Shown piece after piece: positions 7,017 through 15,554 of a stretch of 19,423 nucleotides of DNA; position 1 is the stretch's first letter; every line of letters starts with the position of its first letter. Source of the stretch: Candidatus Methanophagales archaeon (lineage in GTDB: Archaea > Halobacteriota > Syntropharchaeia > Alkanophagales > Methanospirareceae); assembly GCA_014061035.1 (NCBI GenBank), contig JACGMN010000014.1:1-19423 (forward strand), read 5' to 3'. The translations under genes and the position numbers were made by a program. The notes beneath the pieces are model-generated. The model was not told where the DNA came from. It ran no database searches and saw nothing but the letters and a program-made list of their open reading frames with translations.

Positions 7017-8399
7017 ATGATGAACGAAGAAATAGACTTCTCTGCCTTCTCTCCTACAGATTACCGGTACGCCGTTCCTGAATTGCGAGAATATCTATCA
7101 GATGAGGCGTACGTGAAATATAAAGCGAAGGTAGAAGCAGCTCTTGCGTGCGTTTTTGCAAAGAAGAGAATCTTAACGAGCGATTTATCTGATGAGATCG
7201 TAGCGGCAGCGTTAGATGTAACGGCTGAAGAGGTTTATAAGGAAGAGAAGAAGAGACGGCATGACGTCCGAGCTCTAGTTGAGGTAATACGGAGCCGCGT
7301 AAGCGATGGTGCGAGACCGTTCGTGCATCTCTCTGCAACGTCGTATGATATAGTAGATACCGCAAATGCGCTTAGATATAGAGACGCGGTGACTGACGTT
7401 ATCATTCCTGACATGCTCGCATTGGAGCGGTCGTGGATGTATCTGGCACGGCGTGAGAAGGATACATTACAGATAGGGCGAACGCACGGTCAGTATGCAG
7501 AGCCTATCACATTCGGGTTTGCACTTGCGCAGTACGTGAACCGGTGGGGTTCGCGAATACTAAAGATTCAGGAGGCGAGTGACAGACTCGTGGGTAAATT
7601 CTCAGGTGCAGTCGGGGCTTATAATGCGACATCGTTGATAGCTGACGATCCAGAAGAGTTTGAAGAGGAAGTGCTTGCTTTGCTCAATATCAGACCAGCA
7701 GCGATTTCTACACAGATCGTTCCGCCAGAACCGGTCTCCGATCTCGTCTATGCGATTATAAGCAGTTTCTCGGTTTTAGCTAATTTCTGTGATGATATGC
7801 GGCATCTTCAGCGTAGTGAGATCAGTGAAGTGATGGAACGTATGGCAGCGGAGCAGGTAGGCTCGTCGACTATGCCGCACAAAAGGAATCCGGTCGGGTT
7901 TGAGAATGTAAAAAGCCTCTGGAAAAAATTCATGCCCTATATCGTGACGATGCACCTCGACCAGATTTCTGAGCATCAACGAGATCTCACAAACTCTGCT
8001 TCACAGCGATACACGCAAGAGTTATTTGTAGCTTTTGATTACTGCGTGCGACGACTGACGAGCATTTCAAAGCGGTTAGAGGTAGATCGAGAAAGGATGC
8101 GAGAGAATATCATGCGAGGAATAGATAATATTATTGCCGAGCCGCTGTACATCCTCCTTTCTTATTACGGGCATCCCGACGCGCATGAATACGTCAGAAG
8201 GAAAAGTATCCAGGCTTACGAAGAGAATAAATCGTTGACAGAGCTCGTCGAAGCAGATAATGCGATTTTACCGTATTTAAGAAATTTTACGGATGAGCAG
8301 AGAGGGATAGTCTTCGATCCCATGAAATATACCGGGATAGCAGCGAAGAAGACTGAGAAGGTTGTGGATTATTGGGAGGCTATCTTGAATAAGTTGTAA
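7017..8399 (+). CDS. purB: Adenylosuccinate lyase
   Basis: The 460-residue product belongs to the fumarase/aspartase superfamily. The signature loop GSSTMPHKRNP has its serines at 283-284 and the lysine and asparagine at 289 and 291. IGRTHGQYAEPITFG carries the conserved His, and HLSATSYDIVDTANAL corresponds to the substrate-binding T-S-x-D block. The protein catalyses fumarate release from SAICAR and from adenylosuccinate in purine synthesis. The N-terminus PTDYRYAVPELREYL is typical of archaeal PurB, so the start must be close to 7017 (tandem ATG ATG). There is no clear Shine-Dalgarno. It is followed 12 bases later by hemL, so the two are probably co-transcribed. Confidence 0.95.
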   Translation: MMNEEIDFSAFSPTDYRYAVPELREYLSDEAYVKYKAKVEAALACVFAKKRILTSDLSDEIVAAALDVTAEEVYKEEKKRRHDVRALVEVIRSRVSDGARPFVHLSATSYDIVDTANALRYRDAVTDVIIPDMLALERSWMYLARREKDTLQIGRTHGQYAEPITFGFALAQYVNRWGSRILKIQEASDRLVGKFSGAVGAYNATSLIADDPEEFEEEVLALLNIRPAAISTQIVPPEPVSDLVYAIISSFSVLANFCDDMRHLQRSEISEVMERMAAEQVGSSTMPHKRNPVGFENVKSLWKKFMPYIVTMHLDQISEHQRDLTNSASQRYTQELFVAFDYCVRRLTSISKRLEVDRERMRENIMRGIDNIIAEPLYILLSYYGHPDAHEYVRRKSIQAYEENKSLTELVEADNAILPYLRNFTDEQRGIVFDPMKYTGIAAKKTEKVVDYWEAILNKL

Positions 8400-8411
8400 A
8401 GAATATCAAGA

Positions 8412-9713
8412 ATGAAATCTAAGAAGCTTTTTGATCTCGCATCGCGATACATGCCTGGTGGTGTTAGCAGTCCGGTACGAGCATATATGCCGTATCCGTT
8501 CTTTACGCAGCATGCGAAAGGCTCGAAGATATACGATGTAGACGGTAGAGAATACATCGACTACTGCCTCGCGTATGGAGCACTCGTTTTAGGGCACCGT
8601 AACGAAGAGGTGAAGAACGCAGTCACGGAACAGCTTGAAGAAGGATGGCTCTACGGTACGCCGCACGAGAAGGAGATAGAGCTTGCGACACAGATAATAC
8701 GCCATTATCCTTCTGTTGAGATGGTCAGGTTTACCAACACAGGGAGCGAAGCGACGATGGCCGGTATAAGGCTCGCGAGAGGGTTCACGGGCCGGAATAA
8801 GATCGTTAAGATCGAAGGCGGATTTCACGGCGCACATGATGGCGTCCTGGTCAAAGCAGGTTCGGGTGCAGCGACTTTCGGGATTCCTGACTCAAACGGG
8901 ATTCCGGCAGATTCCGTGAAGAATACGCTTCAAATTCCATTTAATGATGCTAATGCACTTCTAACGATCATTGAGGAGAATCATGCTGAGATTGCCGCGG
9001 TTATAATGGAGCCGGTGATGGGAAATGTTGGACCTATACCACCGGAAAAGGGGTATTTGCACGATATAAGAAAGATAACGAGTGAGAACGATATTTTACT
9101 AATTTTTGATGAGGTGATTACCGGTTTCCGGCTCGCTTTGGGCGGTGCGCAGGAATTTTATGGTGTGGACGCCGATATAACGATTTTAGGTAAGATAGTC
9201 GGTGGTGGGTTTCCTATCGGCGTATTCGGCGGTAAAAGAGAGCTTATGGAACTCATCGCCCCTTCCGGATCAGTATATCAGGCAGGAACTTTCAGTGGCA
9301 ATCCTGTCTCCATTACCGCAGGCTTGAAGACAGTAGAGATACTATCGAGGGAGAACGGGCGTGTGTTACGGAGAATAAACAGACTTGGAGATAGAATGAG
9401 GGCTGATTTAAGCGCGATATTGGATGAAGCCGAGCTTGAAGGCTATGTCTCCGGTGTATCCTCGATGTTTAAGGTCTTCTTCAGTGTAGAGGGTAAACCA
9501 GTGAAAAATTACGATGATGCCTTAGGCTGTGATAAAGCCAGATATATGCAATTCTTTCACAGGATGCTCGATTCAGGTGTTTTCTTATCTCCTTCGCAGT
9601 TCGAGACAAACTTTATCAGTCTTGCGCATGCTGATTATCATATTGATGCGGTTGAGAATGCAGATGCGGATATTGAAAGGACGATAGAGGCATATCGTGA
9701 AAATATTTTATAA
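8412..9713 (+). CDS. hemL: Glutamate-1-semialdehyde 2,1-aminomutase
   Basis: The 433-residue protein has the HemL signature throughout: MPGGVSSPVRAY near the N-terminus, TGSEATMAGIRLARGFTGR for PLP phosphate binding, and FDEVITGFRLALGGAQ. The PLP lysine K261 lies in ILGKIVGGGFPIGVFGG, and YQAGTFSGNPVS follows. These separate it from other class III aminotransferases. It converts glutamate-1-semialdehyde to 5-aminolevulinate, the entry to heme, siroheme and coenzyme F430 synthesis by the C5 route. The start at 8412 gives the standard N-terminus (KSKKLFDLASRYMPGG). It directly follows purB. No other tetrapyrrole genes are adjacent. Confidence 0.96.
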   Translation: MKSKKLFDLASRYMPGGVSSPVRAYMPYPFFTQHAKGSKIYDVDGREYIDYCLAYGALVLGHRNEEVKNAVTEQLEEGWLYGTPHEKEIELATQIIRHYPSVEMVRFTNTGSEATMAGIRLARGFTGRNKIVKIEGGFHGAHDGVLVKAGSGAATFGIPDSNGIPADSVKNTLQIPFNDANALLTIIEENHAEIAAVIMEPVMGNVGPIPPEKGYLHDIRKITSENDILLIFDEVITGFRLALGGAQEFYGVDADITILGKIVGGGFPIGVFGGKRELMELIAPSGSVYQAGTFSGNPVSITAGLKTVEILSRENGRVLRRINRLGDRMRADLSAILDEAELEGYVSGVSSMFKVFFSVEGKPVKNYDDALGCDKARYMQFFHRMLDSGVFLSPSQFETNFISLAHADYHIDAVENADADIERTIEAYRENIL

Positions 9714-9796
9714 ATGCTTATTATATAATGCTTATTATATTATACATACAGTACATACAGCATAATCACTCACAGTCAGCATAATCACTCACAGTC
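9714..9796 (+). repeat. Three consecutive tandem duplications upstream of ilvB
   Basis: Three different duplications follow one another. ATGCTTATTATAT occurs twice at period 14 (9714-9740), TACATACAG twice at period 9 (9743-9760), and AGCATAATCACTCACAGTC twice at period 19 (9759-9796). The first pair is AT-rich and may include the ilvB TATA element (TTATATAAT at about 9721). Confidence 0.9.
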
Positions 9797-9827
9797 GTAA
9801 ACGAGTGCGGAAAGAGGAGAACTGGAA

Positions 9828-11573
9828 GTGAGAAAAGAGAAGGTTAAGCTTACTGGTGCGGAGATCGTGGTAGAGGAGTTGAAGAATGAAGGTGTAGAAG
9901 TAGCCTTCGGAATACCTGGCGGAGTTTTATTAGATCTATACAATGTACTCTATGGCGATGATACAATACTGCATATATTGATGCGGCATGAACAATGTGC
10001 GGCGCACGCTGCTGACGGCTATGCACGTGTCTCGGGAAACCCCGGCGTCTGTATCGCCACTTCAGGTCCCGGTGCCACAAACCTCGTTACAGGGCTGGCA
10101 AATGCAAATATGGATTCTGCTCCTGTAGTGGCATTGACCGGACAGGTGCTGACAGCAGCAATAGGAACTAATGCATTCCAGGAAGCAAGTACCTTCACCA
10201 TTACGATGCCGGTCACGAAGCATAACTTCATGGTGAAGAGAACGGAGGATTTACCTAAGGTCATCCATAATGCCTTTTATATCGCTAATACAGGAAGAAA
10301 AGGAGTTGTTTTGGTCGACCTTCCAAAGGACGTTCTGGCAACAAGAGTAGAAGTAGACTTGCACCAGAGAGAGACGTTTGCCGGATATAAGCCAAGGACT
10401 AAACCGAACAAGGCGCAGATAAAGAAGGCGGCAGAGGCGTTAGCAAATGCCGAGAGACCGGTGATATTAGCTGGTGGTGGTGTTATTAGCACCGATGCTG
10501 CGGAAGAGCTGCGGCATTTAGCAGAATTCCTCGGTGCTCCAGTAGTAACAACGCTCATTGGTAAAGGAGCTATTCCAGAGGATCACCCTTTTTCACTGGG
10601 CATGGCAGGAATGCACGGGCGAATTTATGCGAACAGAGTAATCTATGAATGCGATGCTCTGCTTGCTCTTGGTACACGGTTCAGTGATCGGTTGACAGGC
10701 TGGCAATTAGACCAGTTCGCTCCTGATGCAAAACTGATACACGTGGATATCGATGCCGCGGAGATAAACAAGAACATACAGGTAGATATACCAATTGTAG
10801 GCGATGCGAAACTTACAATTGCAGATATAATCAAATCGCTGGAGAAGAAGAAAAGAGCGGATATGAATGCTGGTAAAGGTAAGAATCTGAGTGTCTGGGT
10901 GCAGCGGATAAAAGAGATGCATTCCGCGTGTGATGAATGTATAAAGGATGTGGGGAGAACCGGTTCATCGATCTCAGATAGGTTCATAAAAGAGATCAGC
11001 GCGATACTTGATGACAATGCAATAGTTACAACAGAAGTGGGGCAGTGTCAGATGTTTGCTGCACATTATTACATAACGAAGAAACCACGCACATTTATAT
11101 CCTCCGGCGGGCTGGGAACGATGGGATTTGGATTCCCTGCTGCGATAGGCGCAAAGGTCGCGGCACCAGACAGGAAAGTCCTGGATATAGCTGGTGACGG
11201 GAGTTTCCTGATGACATGCCAGGATTTAGCAACCTGTGTTGAGAACGATATACCGGTTGTGGTATGTATATTCAACAACTGCTATCTGGGGATGGTAAGA
11301 CAGTGGCAGGAGCTCTTCTTCGATAAGAAATACTCACATACCTGTCTGGGAAGAACGACTGATTTTGTTAAGTTAGTCGAAGCTTTTGGCGGTTATGGTG
11401 AGCGAGTAGAGAAGCCGGAAGAGTTAAAAGATGCTTTACATAACGCGTTCGCGTCCGGAAAACCTGCAGTTATTGATATGATCGTCGGTTGGGATGATAA
11501 AATATTACCGATGATTCCGCCTGGTGGCGGGTTAACTGGAATGATAGGAACAGAGAGATGCAAAAACATATAA
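9828..11573 (+). CDS. ilvB: Acetolactate synthase, large (catalytic) subunit
   Basis: The 581-residue product is a thiamine-diphosphate enzyme of the acetohydroxyacid synthase type. The catalytic Glu55 sits in LMRHEQCAAHAADGYAR. GTNAFQEAS and the FGIPGGVLLDLY block are typical of AHAS, and the ThDP/Mg motif runs from GDGS (456-459) to FNN (482-484). It makes acetolactate or acetohydroxybutyrate from pyruvate and 2-oxobutyrate, the first common step of valine, leucine and isoleucine synthesis. The start codon is GTG at 9828, supported by GAGGAG at 9814-9819, eight bases upstream, and by the expected N-terminus LTGAEIVVEELKNEGV. Its last 16 bases overlap ilvN, indicating translational coupling. 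Confidence 0.96.
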   Translation: MRKEKVKLTGAEIVVEELKNEGVEVAFGIPGGVLLDLYNVLYGDDTILHILMRHEQCAAHAADGYARVSGNPGVCIATSGPGATNLVTGLANANMDSAPVVALTGQVLTAAIGTNAFQEASTFTITMPVTKHNFMVKRTEDLPKVIHNAFYIANTGRKGVVLVDLPKDVLATRVEVDLHQRETFAGYKPRTKPNKAQIKKAAEALANAERPVILAGGGVISTDAAEELRHLAEFLGAPVVTTLIGKGAIPEDHPFSLGMAGMHGRIYANRVIYECDALLALGTRFSDRLTGWQLDQFAPDAKLIHVDIDAAEINKNIQVDIPIVGDAKLTIADIIKSLEKKKRADMNAGKGKNLSVWVQRIKEMHSACDECIKDVGRTGSSISDRFIKEISAILDDNAIVTTEVGQCQMFAAHYYITKKPRTFISSGGLGTMGFGFPAAIGAKVAAPDRKVLDIAGDGSFLMTCQDLATCVENDIPVVVCIFNNCYLGMVRQWQELFFDKKYSHTCLGRTTDFVKLVEAFGGYGERVEKPEELKDALHNAFASGKPAVIDMIVGWDDKILPMIPPGGGLTGMIGTERCKNI

Positions 11574-12034
11574 TTTCATTGCTGGTAGAGGACCATCCTG
11601 GAGTGCTTACGAGAATGTCCGGCATGTTCACGATGCGTGGGATCAATATTACCTCACTTACTGTTTCACCGTGCGAACAGGATGGCTTATCAAGGATGAC
11701 GGTGGTTATAGATGGCCCGGATAGTGTGCTGGAGAAAGTAAGGAAGCAGATCAGCAATCTAATAGAAGTAGTAAGAGTAATTGATCTGGCGGAGAACAGG
11801 GCGATTATCCGCGATTTATGCCTCATAAAAGTTCACGTGCGGGATGCGGAAGATCGTTCTACAGTCATGCAACTTTCGGAAACATGGGGCGCGAAGATAG
11901 TCGACGCTACGCTGGATGCGGTAATAATCGAGCTTACAGACGAGCCTAGGCGAATAGACCGGTTTGTAGATTTGATTAAACAGTTCGGGGTAAAGCAATT
12001 GTTCAGGACAGGTGTTACTGCTATTGGGATATAA
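11558..12034 (+). CDS. ilvN: Acetolactate synthase, small (regulatory) subunit
   Basis: The 158-residue product has an N-terminal ACT domain (HIISLLVEDHPGVLTRMSGMFTMRGINITSLTV) with the DHPGVL and RGINI motifs that form the branched-chain amino acid (valine) site. The C-terminal small-subunit domain contains LIKVHVRDAEDR and ends FRTGVTAIGI. It activates IlvB and confers feedback inhibition. The ATG lies inside the end of ilvB, a common arrangement for this pair. The archaeal partner ilvC does not follow. Instead the operon ends in a convergent repeat-filled gap. Confidence 0.96.
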   Translation: MQKHIISLLVEDHPGVLTRMSGMFTMRGINITSLTVSPCEQDGLSRMTVVIDGPDSVLEKVRKQISNLIEVVRVIDLAENRAIIRDLCLIKVHVRDAEDRSTVMQLSETWGAKIVDATLDAVIIELTDEPRRIDRFVDLIKQFGVKQLFRTGVTAIGI

Positions 12035-12058
12035 AAAACAGAAGTCAGAATTCTGTTT

Positions 12059-12107
12059 TCTATTCTCTGATTTCTATCTTCTGATCTCTGTTCTCTGTTC
12101 TCTTCCC
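12059..12107. repeat. Heptanucleotide tract (TCTGATT/TCTGTTC type) in the ilvN-HD gene junction
   Basis: Seven consecutive 7-base units are visible: TCTATTC, TCTGATT, TCTATCT, TCTGATC, TCTGTTC, TCTGTTC, TCTTCCC. On the minus strand it encodes about the last 15 residues and the stop of the HD-domain gene. Confidence 0.8.
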
Positions 12108-12653
12108 CATCACGTCCTTATGCAACGCCATCATCCGCTTTATGGAAGGATGTGAAGAACCTAATTTAGACCGCAGATTTACGAGCGTATCGTCTATACT
12201 CGTTCTTCTCTGGCAGCCATCGATAAGATTATCTGCATGTGCTACTATCTTCTCTTCCATTGTTCTGGGCATGAAATCTATGGACGGTAATCCCACCGCC
12301 TTTGCTTCCTCAGCTGTTATTCCCGCACCGACATGCCTTTGAATCACTCTAACTAATCTCTCTTCCAGTCCTAACTCACGCCGCGCTATCTCTCCACCAA
12401 CAAATCCGTGATCTATACCATCTGACTGTGCTCTTCCTATGTCATGTAGCAATGCACCTCTGAAAACCAGTCTTTCATCGACCGTACAGGTATCAGTATC
12501 GCTATCAGTATCAAGAAAAGTTTTATGATCAATAATCTCCAATGCAAGTTCTGCAACCGCACTGCAATGTTCAATGACACTATTGTCACAGCCAGACTCT
12601 TGCAGTAGCGATAAGCACTCGTCTCTTATTCTTTTCTTATCTTCTTCTTCCAT
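12060..12653 (-). CDS. HD-domain protein (archaeal HDIG-type putative phosphohydrolase)
   Basis: The 197-residue protein carries the metal-binding HD signature: H29, then LLHDIGR (H70-D71), DHGFVGG (H82), H107 and HADNLIDG (D141). This matches the conserved archaeal small HDIG family, generally predicted as a metal-dependent phosphohydrolase with unknown substrate. An acidic insertion (DTDSDTDT, residues 48-55) is encoded by a TATCAG-type hexamer repeat at about 12489-12514. The C-terminal RTENRDQKIEIRE comes from the heptamer tract at 12059-12107. Both look like repeat expansions outside the core. The start overlaps the end of the TFE gene by 28 bases on the same strand, so the pair is probably translated from one mRNA. 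Confidence 0.85.
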   Translation of the reverse strand: MEEEDKKRIRDECLSLLQESGCDNSVIEHCSAVAELALEIIDHKTFLDTDSDTDTCTVDERLVFRGALLHDIGRAQSDGIDHGFVGGEIARRELGLEERLVRVIQRHVGAGITAEEAKAVGLPSIDFMPRTMEEKIVAHADNLIDGCQRRTSIDDTLVNLRSKLGSSHPSIKRMMALHKDVMGKRTENRDQKIEIRE

Positions 12654-13135
12654 TTCTCGGTCTCTTTTATCTTCTTCTCCAGACTTTTTATTAACTTCTT
12701 GTTATCAAAATATTCGAAGTTAGATTCGCACTCATCACACCAGAACTCCTTCTCTGCCGCGTCTTCAAATAAAATACGCTGGCATTGGCAGCGGTAAAAC
12801 TCGCCGTTTCTTTCGTATTCGAGCTTCTCTCGTAGTCCATTTAACTTTACATCCGCGACTTCACCCATCATCTTCTTGATGTTTTCATTATTGAAACTCC
12901 ACCAATAGGTAATCCAGCCGGTGTTATCATCACGTTCAGTTCTGTATTCCGCTATTCGGTTATCATACAAGACGTACAGAACCTTTCTTACAGTAGTGAG
13001 TTTGGAATCACTCAGCTTTGCGATTTCATCATCGGTTATTTCTCCAGCCGGGATATTCTCCATTATCTTCATCCCCTCTTTCCCTATCATCTTACCAAAA
13101 TATTCGCGAACTAAGGGATTATCTGTCTCCAACAC
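12626..13135 (-). CDS. tfe: Transcription factor E, alpha subunit (TFE)
   Basis: The 169-residue product has the archaeal TFE layout. An N-terminal extended winged helix begins NPLVREYFGKMIGKEG and includes EITDDEIAKLSDSKLTTVRKVLYVLYDNRIAEYRTERD and the GWITYWW strand. A C-terminal zinc ribbon and a charged helix follow. TFE assists promoter opening by RNA polymerase with TBP and TFB. The ribbon is unusual: the first Cys pair reads C116-x-C118 (CQCQ) instead of the normal CxxC, while the second is C133-x2-C136. The frame begins at GTG 13144, but GGAG at 13146-13149 is only 1 base from it and 10 bases from the next GTG at 13135. I therefore prefer 13135, which also gives the family-like N-terminus. 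The gene overlaps the downstream HD gene. Confidence 0.9.
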   Translation of the reverse strand: MLETDNPLVREYFGKMIGKEGMKIMENIPAGEITDDEIAKLSDSKLTTVRKVLYVLYDNRIAEYRTERDDNTGWITYWWSFNNENIKKMMGEVADVKLNGLREKLEYERNGEFYRCQCQRILFEDAAEKEFWCDECESNFEYFDNKKLIKSLEKKIKETEKWKKKIRKE

Positions 13136-13158
13136 GATGACCACTCTCCACTATTGCT

Positions 13159-13206
13159 ATAAATAAATAATATTATAAATAAATAATATAAATAAATAAT
13201 ATAAAT
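13159..13206 (-). promoter_or_regulatory. Triplicated AT-rich unit upstream of tfe
   Basis: The unit ATAAATAAATAATAT occurs three times between rrp42 and tfe. On the minus strand each copy offers a TATA-like TTTATA element at about 20-70 bases before the tfe start. This suggests that tfe-HD can be transcribed from its own promoter separately from the exosome block. Confidence 0.45.
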
Positions 13207-13223
13207 CACGGCAGTTTAAATAA

Positions 13224-14009
13224 CTATAAAAATTTCTCCCTTATCTCTCCTGCCTTTTCTATTCCTATCTCCACCATCTCCGATATCTGTTCTTTCTTCA
13301 ATCCGCCACTTCCGCTCTTCTGTATTCCAGATAACGTGCCATCCGCATTAGAACTTACTGTTAATCTGCACGCGGCTGCGTTTTCCTCATATAAATTCGG
13401 GTCTACCAGCAGGTTGCCTTCGACTTCTACTAATGTTACCGCTACTGGCGTATCACGTATTGACAGGGTATCTTCTTCTGTCTCCTCTAACACTAATCCG
13501 TATCTCTCGTTTGGTATGCGAATATTTGAGAGAGAAGCAATAGCACCTAATGCTGCAGCATCTATCAGGTTACCATCGTTGTCCAATGCATGTATATCGA
13601 TAAAAATCATCCAAACTTTCTCTCCTTCTTCTATACACAACTTCTCCAGATCAATCGTTTCTGATTCCCTGATACCCCTATCTACTATTCTTGCCAGTTC
13701 TATACTGTCCTCATTTGGCGGCCCAATCTCGAAATCGGGAGATGCACCAGGACGGAGTTCCGCATTTGTCATTAGTATCCCACGGTCGGGAGTATCAGGA
13801 AACGGCACGCCGGGTTCGAGTTTTACACCTACTAAGACCGCTGTGTCTCCTATCTTCACAAGTGCAGAACCTTCTGCCTTATTTACTATGTCTCGCTCTA
13901 CACTTATCTCACGATAATCATGAAATCCTCTGCCGTCTATCCTCTTTCCACTTTCTAACAGATTATACACATAGTCGGTCCGTATATCGCTTATAACTTC
14001 TAATCCCAT
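13224..14009 (-). CDS. rrp42: Exosome complex non-catalytic ring subunit Rrp42
   Basis: The 261-residue RNase PH-like protein is the structural partner of Rrp41 in the archaeal exosome hexamer. Typical features are an N-terminal helix before GKRIDGRGFHDYREI, LVGVKLEPGVPFPDTPDRGIL, SIELARIVDRGIRES and FIDIHALDNDGNLIDAAALGAI. At the position where Rrp41 has its acidic catalytic pair the sequence does not keep that pair, as expected for Rrp42. Rrp41-Rrp42 dimers form the ring that degrades or tails RNA using phosphate or NDPs. The ATG lies 2 bases after the rrp41 stop, and GAGGTGA (14019-14025) inside the end of rrp41 is a well-placed Shine-Dalgarno. This indicates coupled translation. Confidence 0.95.
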   Translation of the reverse strand: MGLEVISDIRTDYVYNLLESGKRIDGRGFHDYREISVERDIVNKAEGSALVKIGDTAVLVGVKLEPGVPFPDTPDRGILMTNAELRPGASPDFEIGPPNEDSIELARIVDRGIRESETIDLEKLCIEEGEKVWMIFIDIHALDNDGNLIDAAALGAIASLSNIRIPNERYGLVLEETEEDTLSIRDTPVAVTLVEVEGNLLVDPNLYEENAAACRLTVSSNADGTLSGIQKSGSGGLKKEQISEMVEIGIEKAGEIREKFL

Positions 14010-14011
14010 CT

Positions 14012-14776
14012 CTATTCTTCACCTCTACCGGTATTCACATTTACATTTACATTTGCATTTACACTTTCGCTATATTTCGCTATCAACGCCGCTCTTTGCA
14101 ACTCGTATATCTCGTGGCATGCCTTTTCCGCAAGCTTCATGCCTACTTCAAATTCGTCTTTCGTAAAACGACCATCCATCTGCAACATTGTAATAGTATT
14201 CGTTCTCGCAATCATTGCTACCGGCATATCTGCCTCACCGTGATTGTCTTCCACAGCATTCAAATCCAATACCACTTCACCGTCTATCTTACCTACTGCG
14301 ATTGAAGAGACGAGATCTCTCATCGGTATCCCGGCAGCTGCAAGCGCAATAGAAGCGGCATTTATAGCTGCTGTCCTCGTCCCAGCATCTGACTGTAGCA
14401 GCTCTACGTAGACGTTTATTGTGGTCTTCGGATAATATTCCTTCAGAATAACCGGATCTAACGCGCAGCGACTGGCTTTTGAAATCTCTACGCTCCTTCT
14501 GTCCGGTCCCGGTCGCTTTCTATCAGTCGCAGAAAAAGGAGCCATGTTATAGTTGTAGACAACAACAGCCGTTTTTTCGTTCTGTAAGTGCCGCGGATGT
14601 ATCTCTCGGGGTCCATATACAGCAGCAAGCGCTTTATTATTGCCCAATTCAAAGTAACACGATCCATCTGCCCGTTTTAACACGTCAATCTCAATTTTTA
14701 TCTCTCTAAGTTCTTCAAAACCACGTCCATCTAATCTCTTACCATCTTTTATAAGTTCTATTTTTTCTTTTTTCAT
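14012..14776 (-). CDS. rrp41: Exosome complex catalytic subunit Rrp41
   Basis: The 254-residue RNase PH-domain protein starts with GKRLDGRGFEELREI. It carries the RNA/phosphate-binding arginines in GPDRRSVEISKA (R93, R94) and the acidic active-site motif EDNHGEADMP (D177, D183). It performs 3'-to-5' phosphorolysis of RNA in the exosome ring. A C-terminal tail with alternating Val-Asn (residues 239-249, NANVNVNVN) is encoded by ATTTAC hexamer repeats (about 14031-14070) and is not part of the family core. The start at 14776 lies 38 bases inside the end of rrp4, so the genes overlap and are probably translationally coupled. Confidence 0.97.
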   Translation of the reverse strand: MKKEKIELIKDGKRLDGRGFEELREIKIEIDVLKRADGSCYFELGNNKALAAVYGPREIHPRHLQNEKTAVVVYNYNMAPFSATDRKRPGPDRRSVEISKASRCALDPVILKEYYPKTTINVYVELLQSDAGTRTAAINAASIALAAAGIPMRDLVSSIAVGKIDGEVVLDLNAVEDNHGEADMPVAMIARTNTITMLQMDGRFTKDEFEVGMKLAEKACHEIYELQRAALIAKYSESVNANVNVNVNTGRGEE

Positions 14777-15554
14777 CTTTATTCTTCGCTATTCCTATCA
14801 GCCTATCTATCGCATTCTTCCTATTTTCTTTTCTTTTCTTTTCTTTTCCTTTCTTTTCCGTTCCTTTCTCTTCGAAAGAGTCCAAAAAATTTGCTATTCT
14901 ATCTGTCAAGCCTGACGTATGGGCTTCATTCGCGATTATTTTTACTGCACGCGTCGCGAGCTCCATGCCAGATTCGCTGCCTTCTATCCATATACGGCCA
15001 TTTTTCGCGACGAATATGAAGCAATTGCATTTTTCTTTCAGCATTTTTATCATCGAGCCGTTTCTGCCTATGATACGCGGCACCTTAGTATGCGATATTT
15101 CTATCAATCTCCCGCGGGTCCCCATCCTAAATTCTTCCCTCAATGTCAGGTCTATTCGCATCAGTGCGTCCACGTTCAAGACTTTTGCCACGATCAAATC
15201 GTCCAAATCCAGATAGTTACTCATCTCGCCAAACTCTATTCTCCTATTCGCAATCTGTTCAAATTCTGAGCTATGTAATCGTGCATCGTAAGGAGAAGCG
15301 ATATCAGCAATCCAATAAGGGAACGAAATCGCGGTTATTTTACCGATTACTACATCGCCATTACCAGGCATATACTTGCCTGAAAGCGCTGCTACTTTTA
15401 TCTTTTCTTCCTTATCGCTCGTTATGACTATACCATAACTCATTGCATAAACTTTACTACCGTCAACGTACGTCCCTACACCGGCGCGATCCATATCGTC
15501 AGAGATAAAATCCCCTGGTACAACTACTTTATACATAGTATGGTGTCCTATCAT
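14739..15554 (-). CDS. rrp4: Exosome complex RNA-binding cap subunit Rrp4
   Basis: The 271-residue protein has the three Rrp4 parts. The N-terminal domain contains VVPGDFISDD. The S1 domain begins GDVVIGKITAISFPYWIADI (about 68-135). The KH domain has the GRNG motif in VPRIIGRNGSMIKML (about 150-205). Rrp4 sits as a cap on the Rrp41-Rrp42 ring and recruits RNA. After the KH domain comes a Lys-rich tail (KGTEKKGKEKKRKE and on), encoded by a CTTTT pentamer tract at about 14824-14868 and ending inside the rrp41 start region. The ATG at 15554 overlaps the SDO1 stop in an ATGA junction. Confidence 0.95.
   Translation of the reverse strand: MIGHHTMYKVVVPGDFISDDMDRAGVGTYVDGSKVYAMSYGIVITSDKEEKIKVAALSGKYMPGNGDVVIGKITAISFPYWIADIASPYDARLHSSEFEQIANRRIEFGEMSNYLDLDDLIVAKVLNVDALMRIDLTLREEFRMGTRGRLIEISHTKVPRIIGRNGSMIKMLKEKCNCFIFVAKNGRIWIEGSESGMELATRAVKIIANEAHTSGLTDRIANFLDSFEEKGTEKKGKEKKRKENRKNAIDRLIGIAKNKDEKRKNRTYKRW

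Noticed and set aside
14965..15427. Plus-strand frames opposite rrp4
   Set aside because: Shadows of a clearly identified gene, with no ribosome binding sites.
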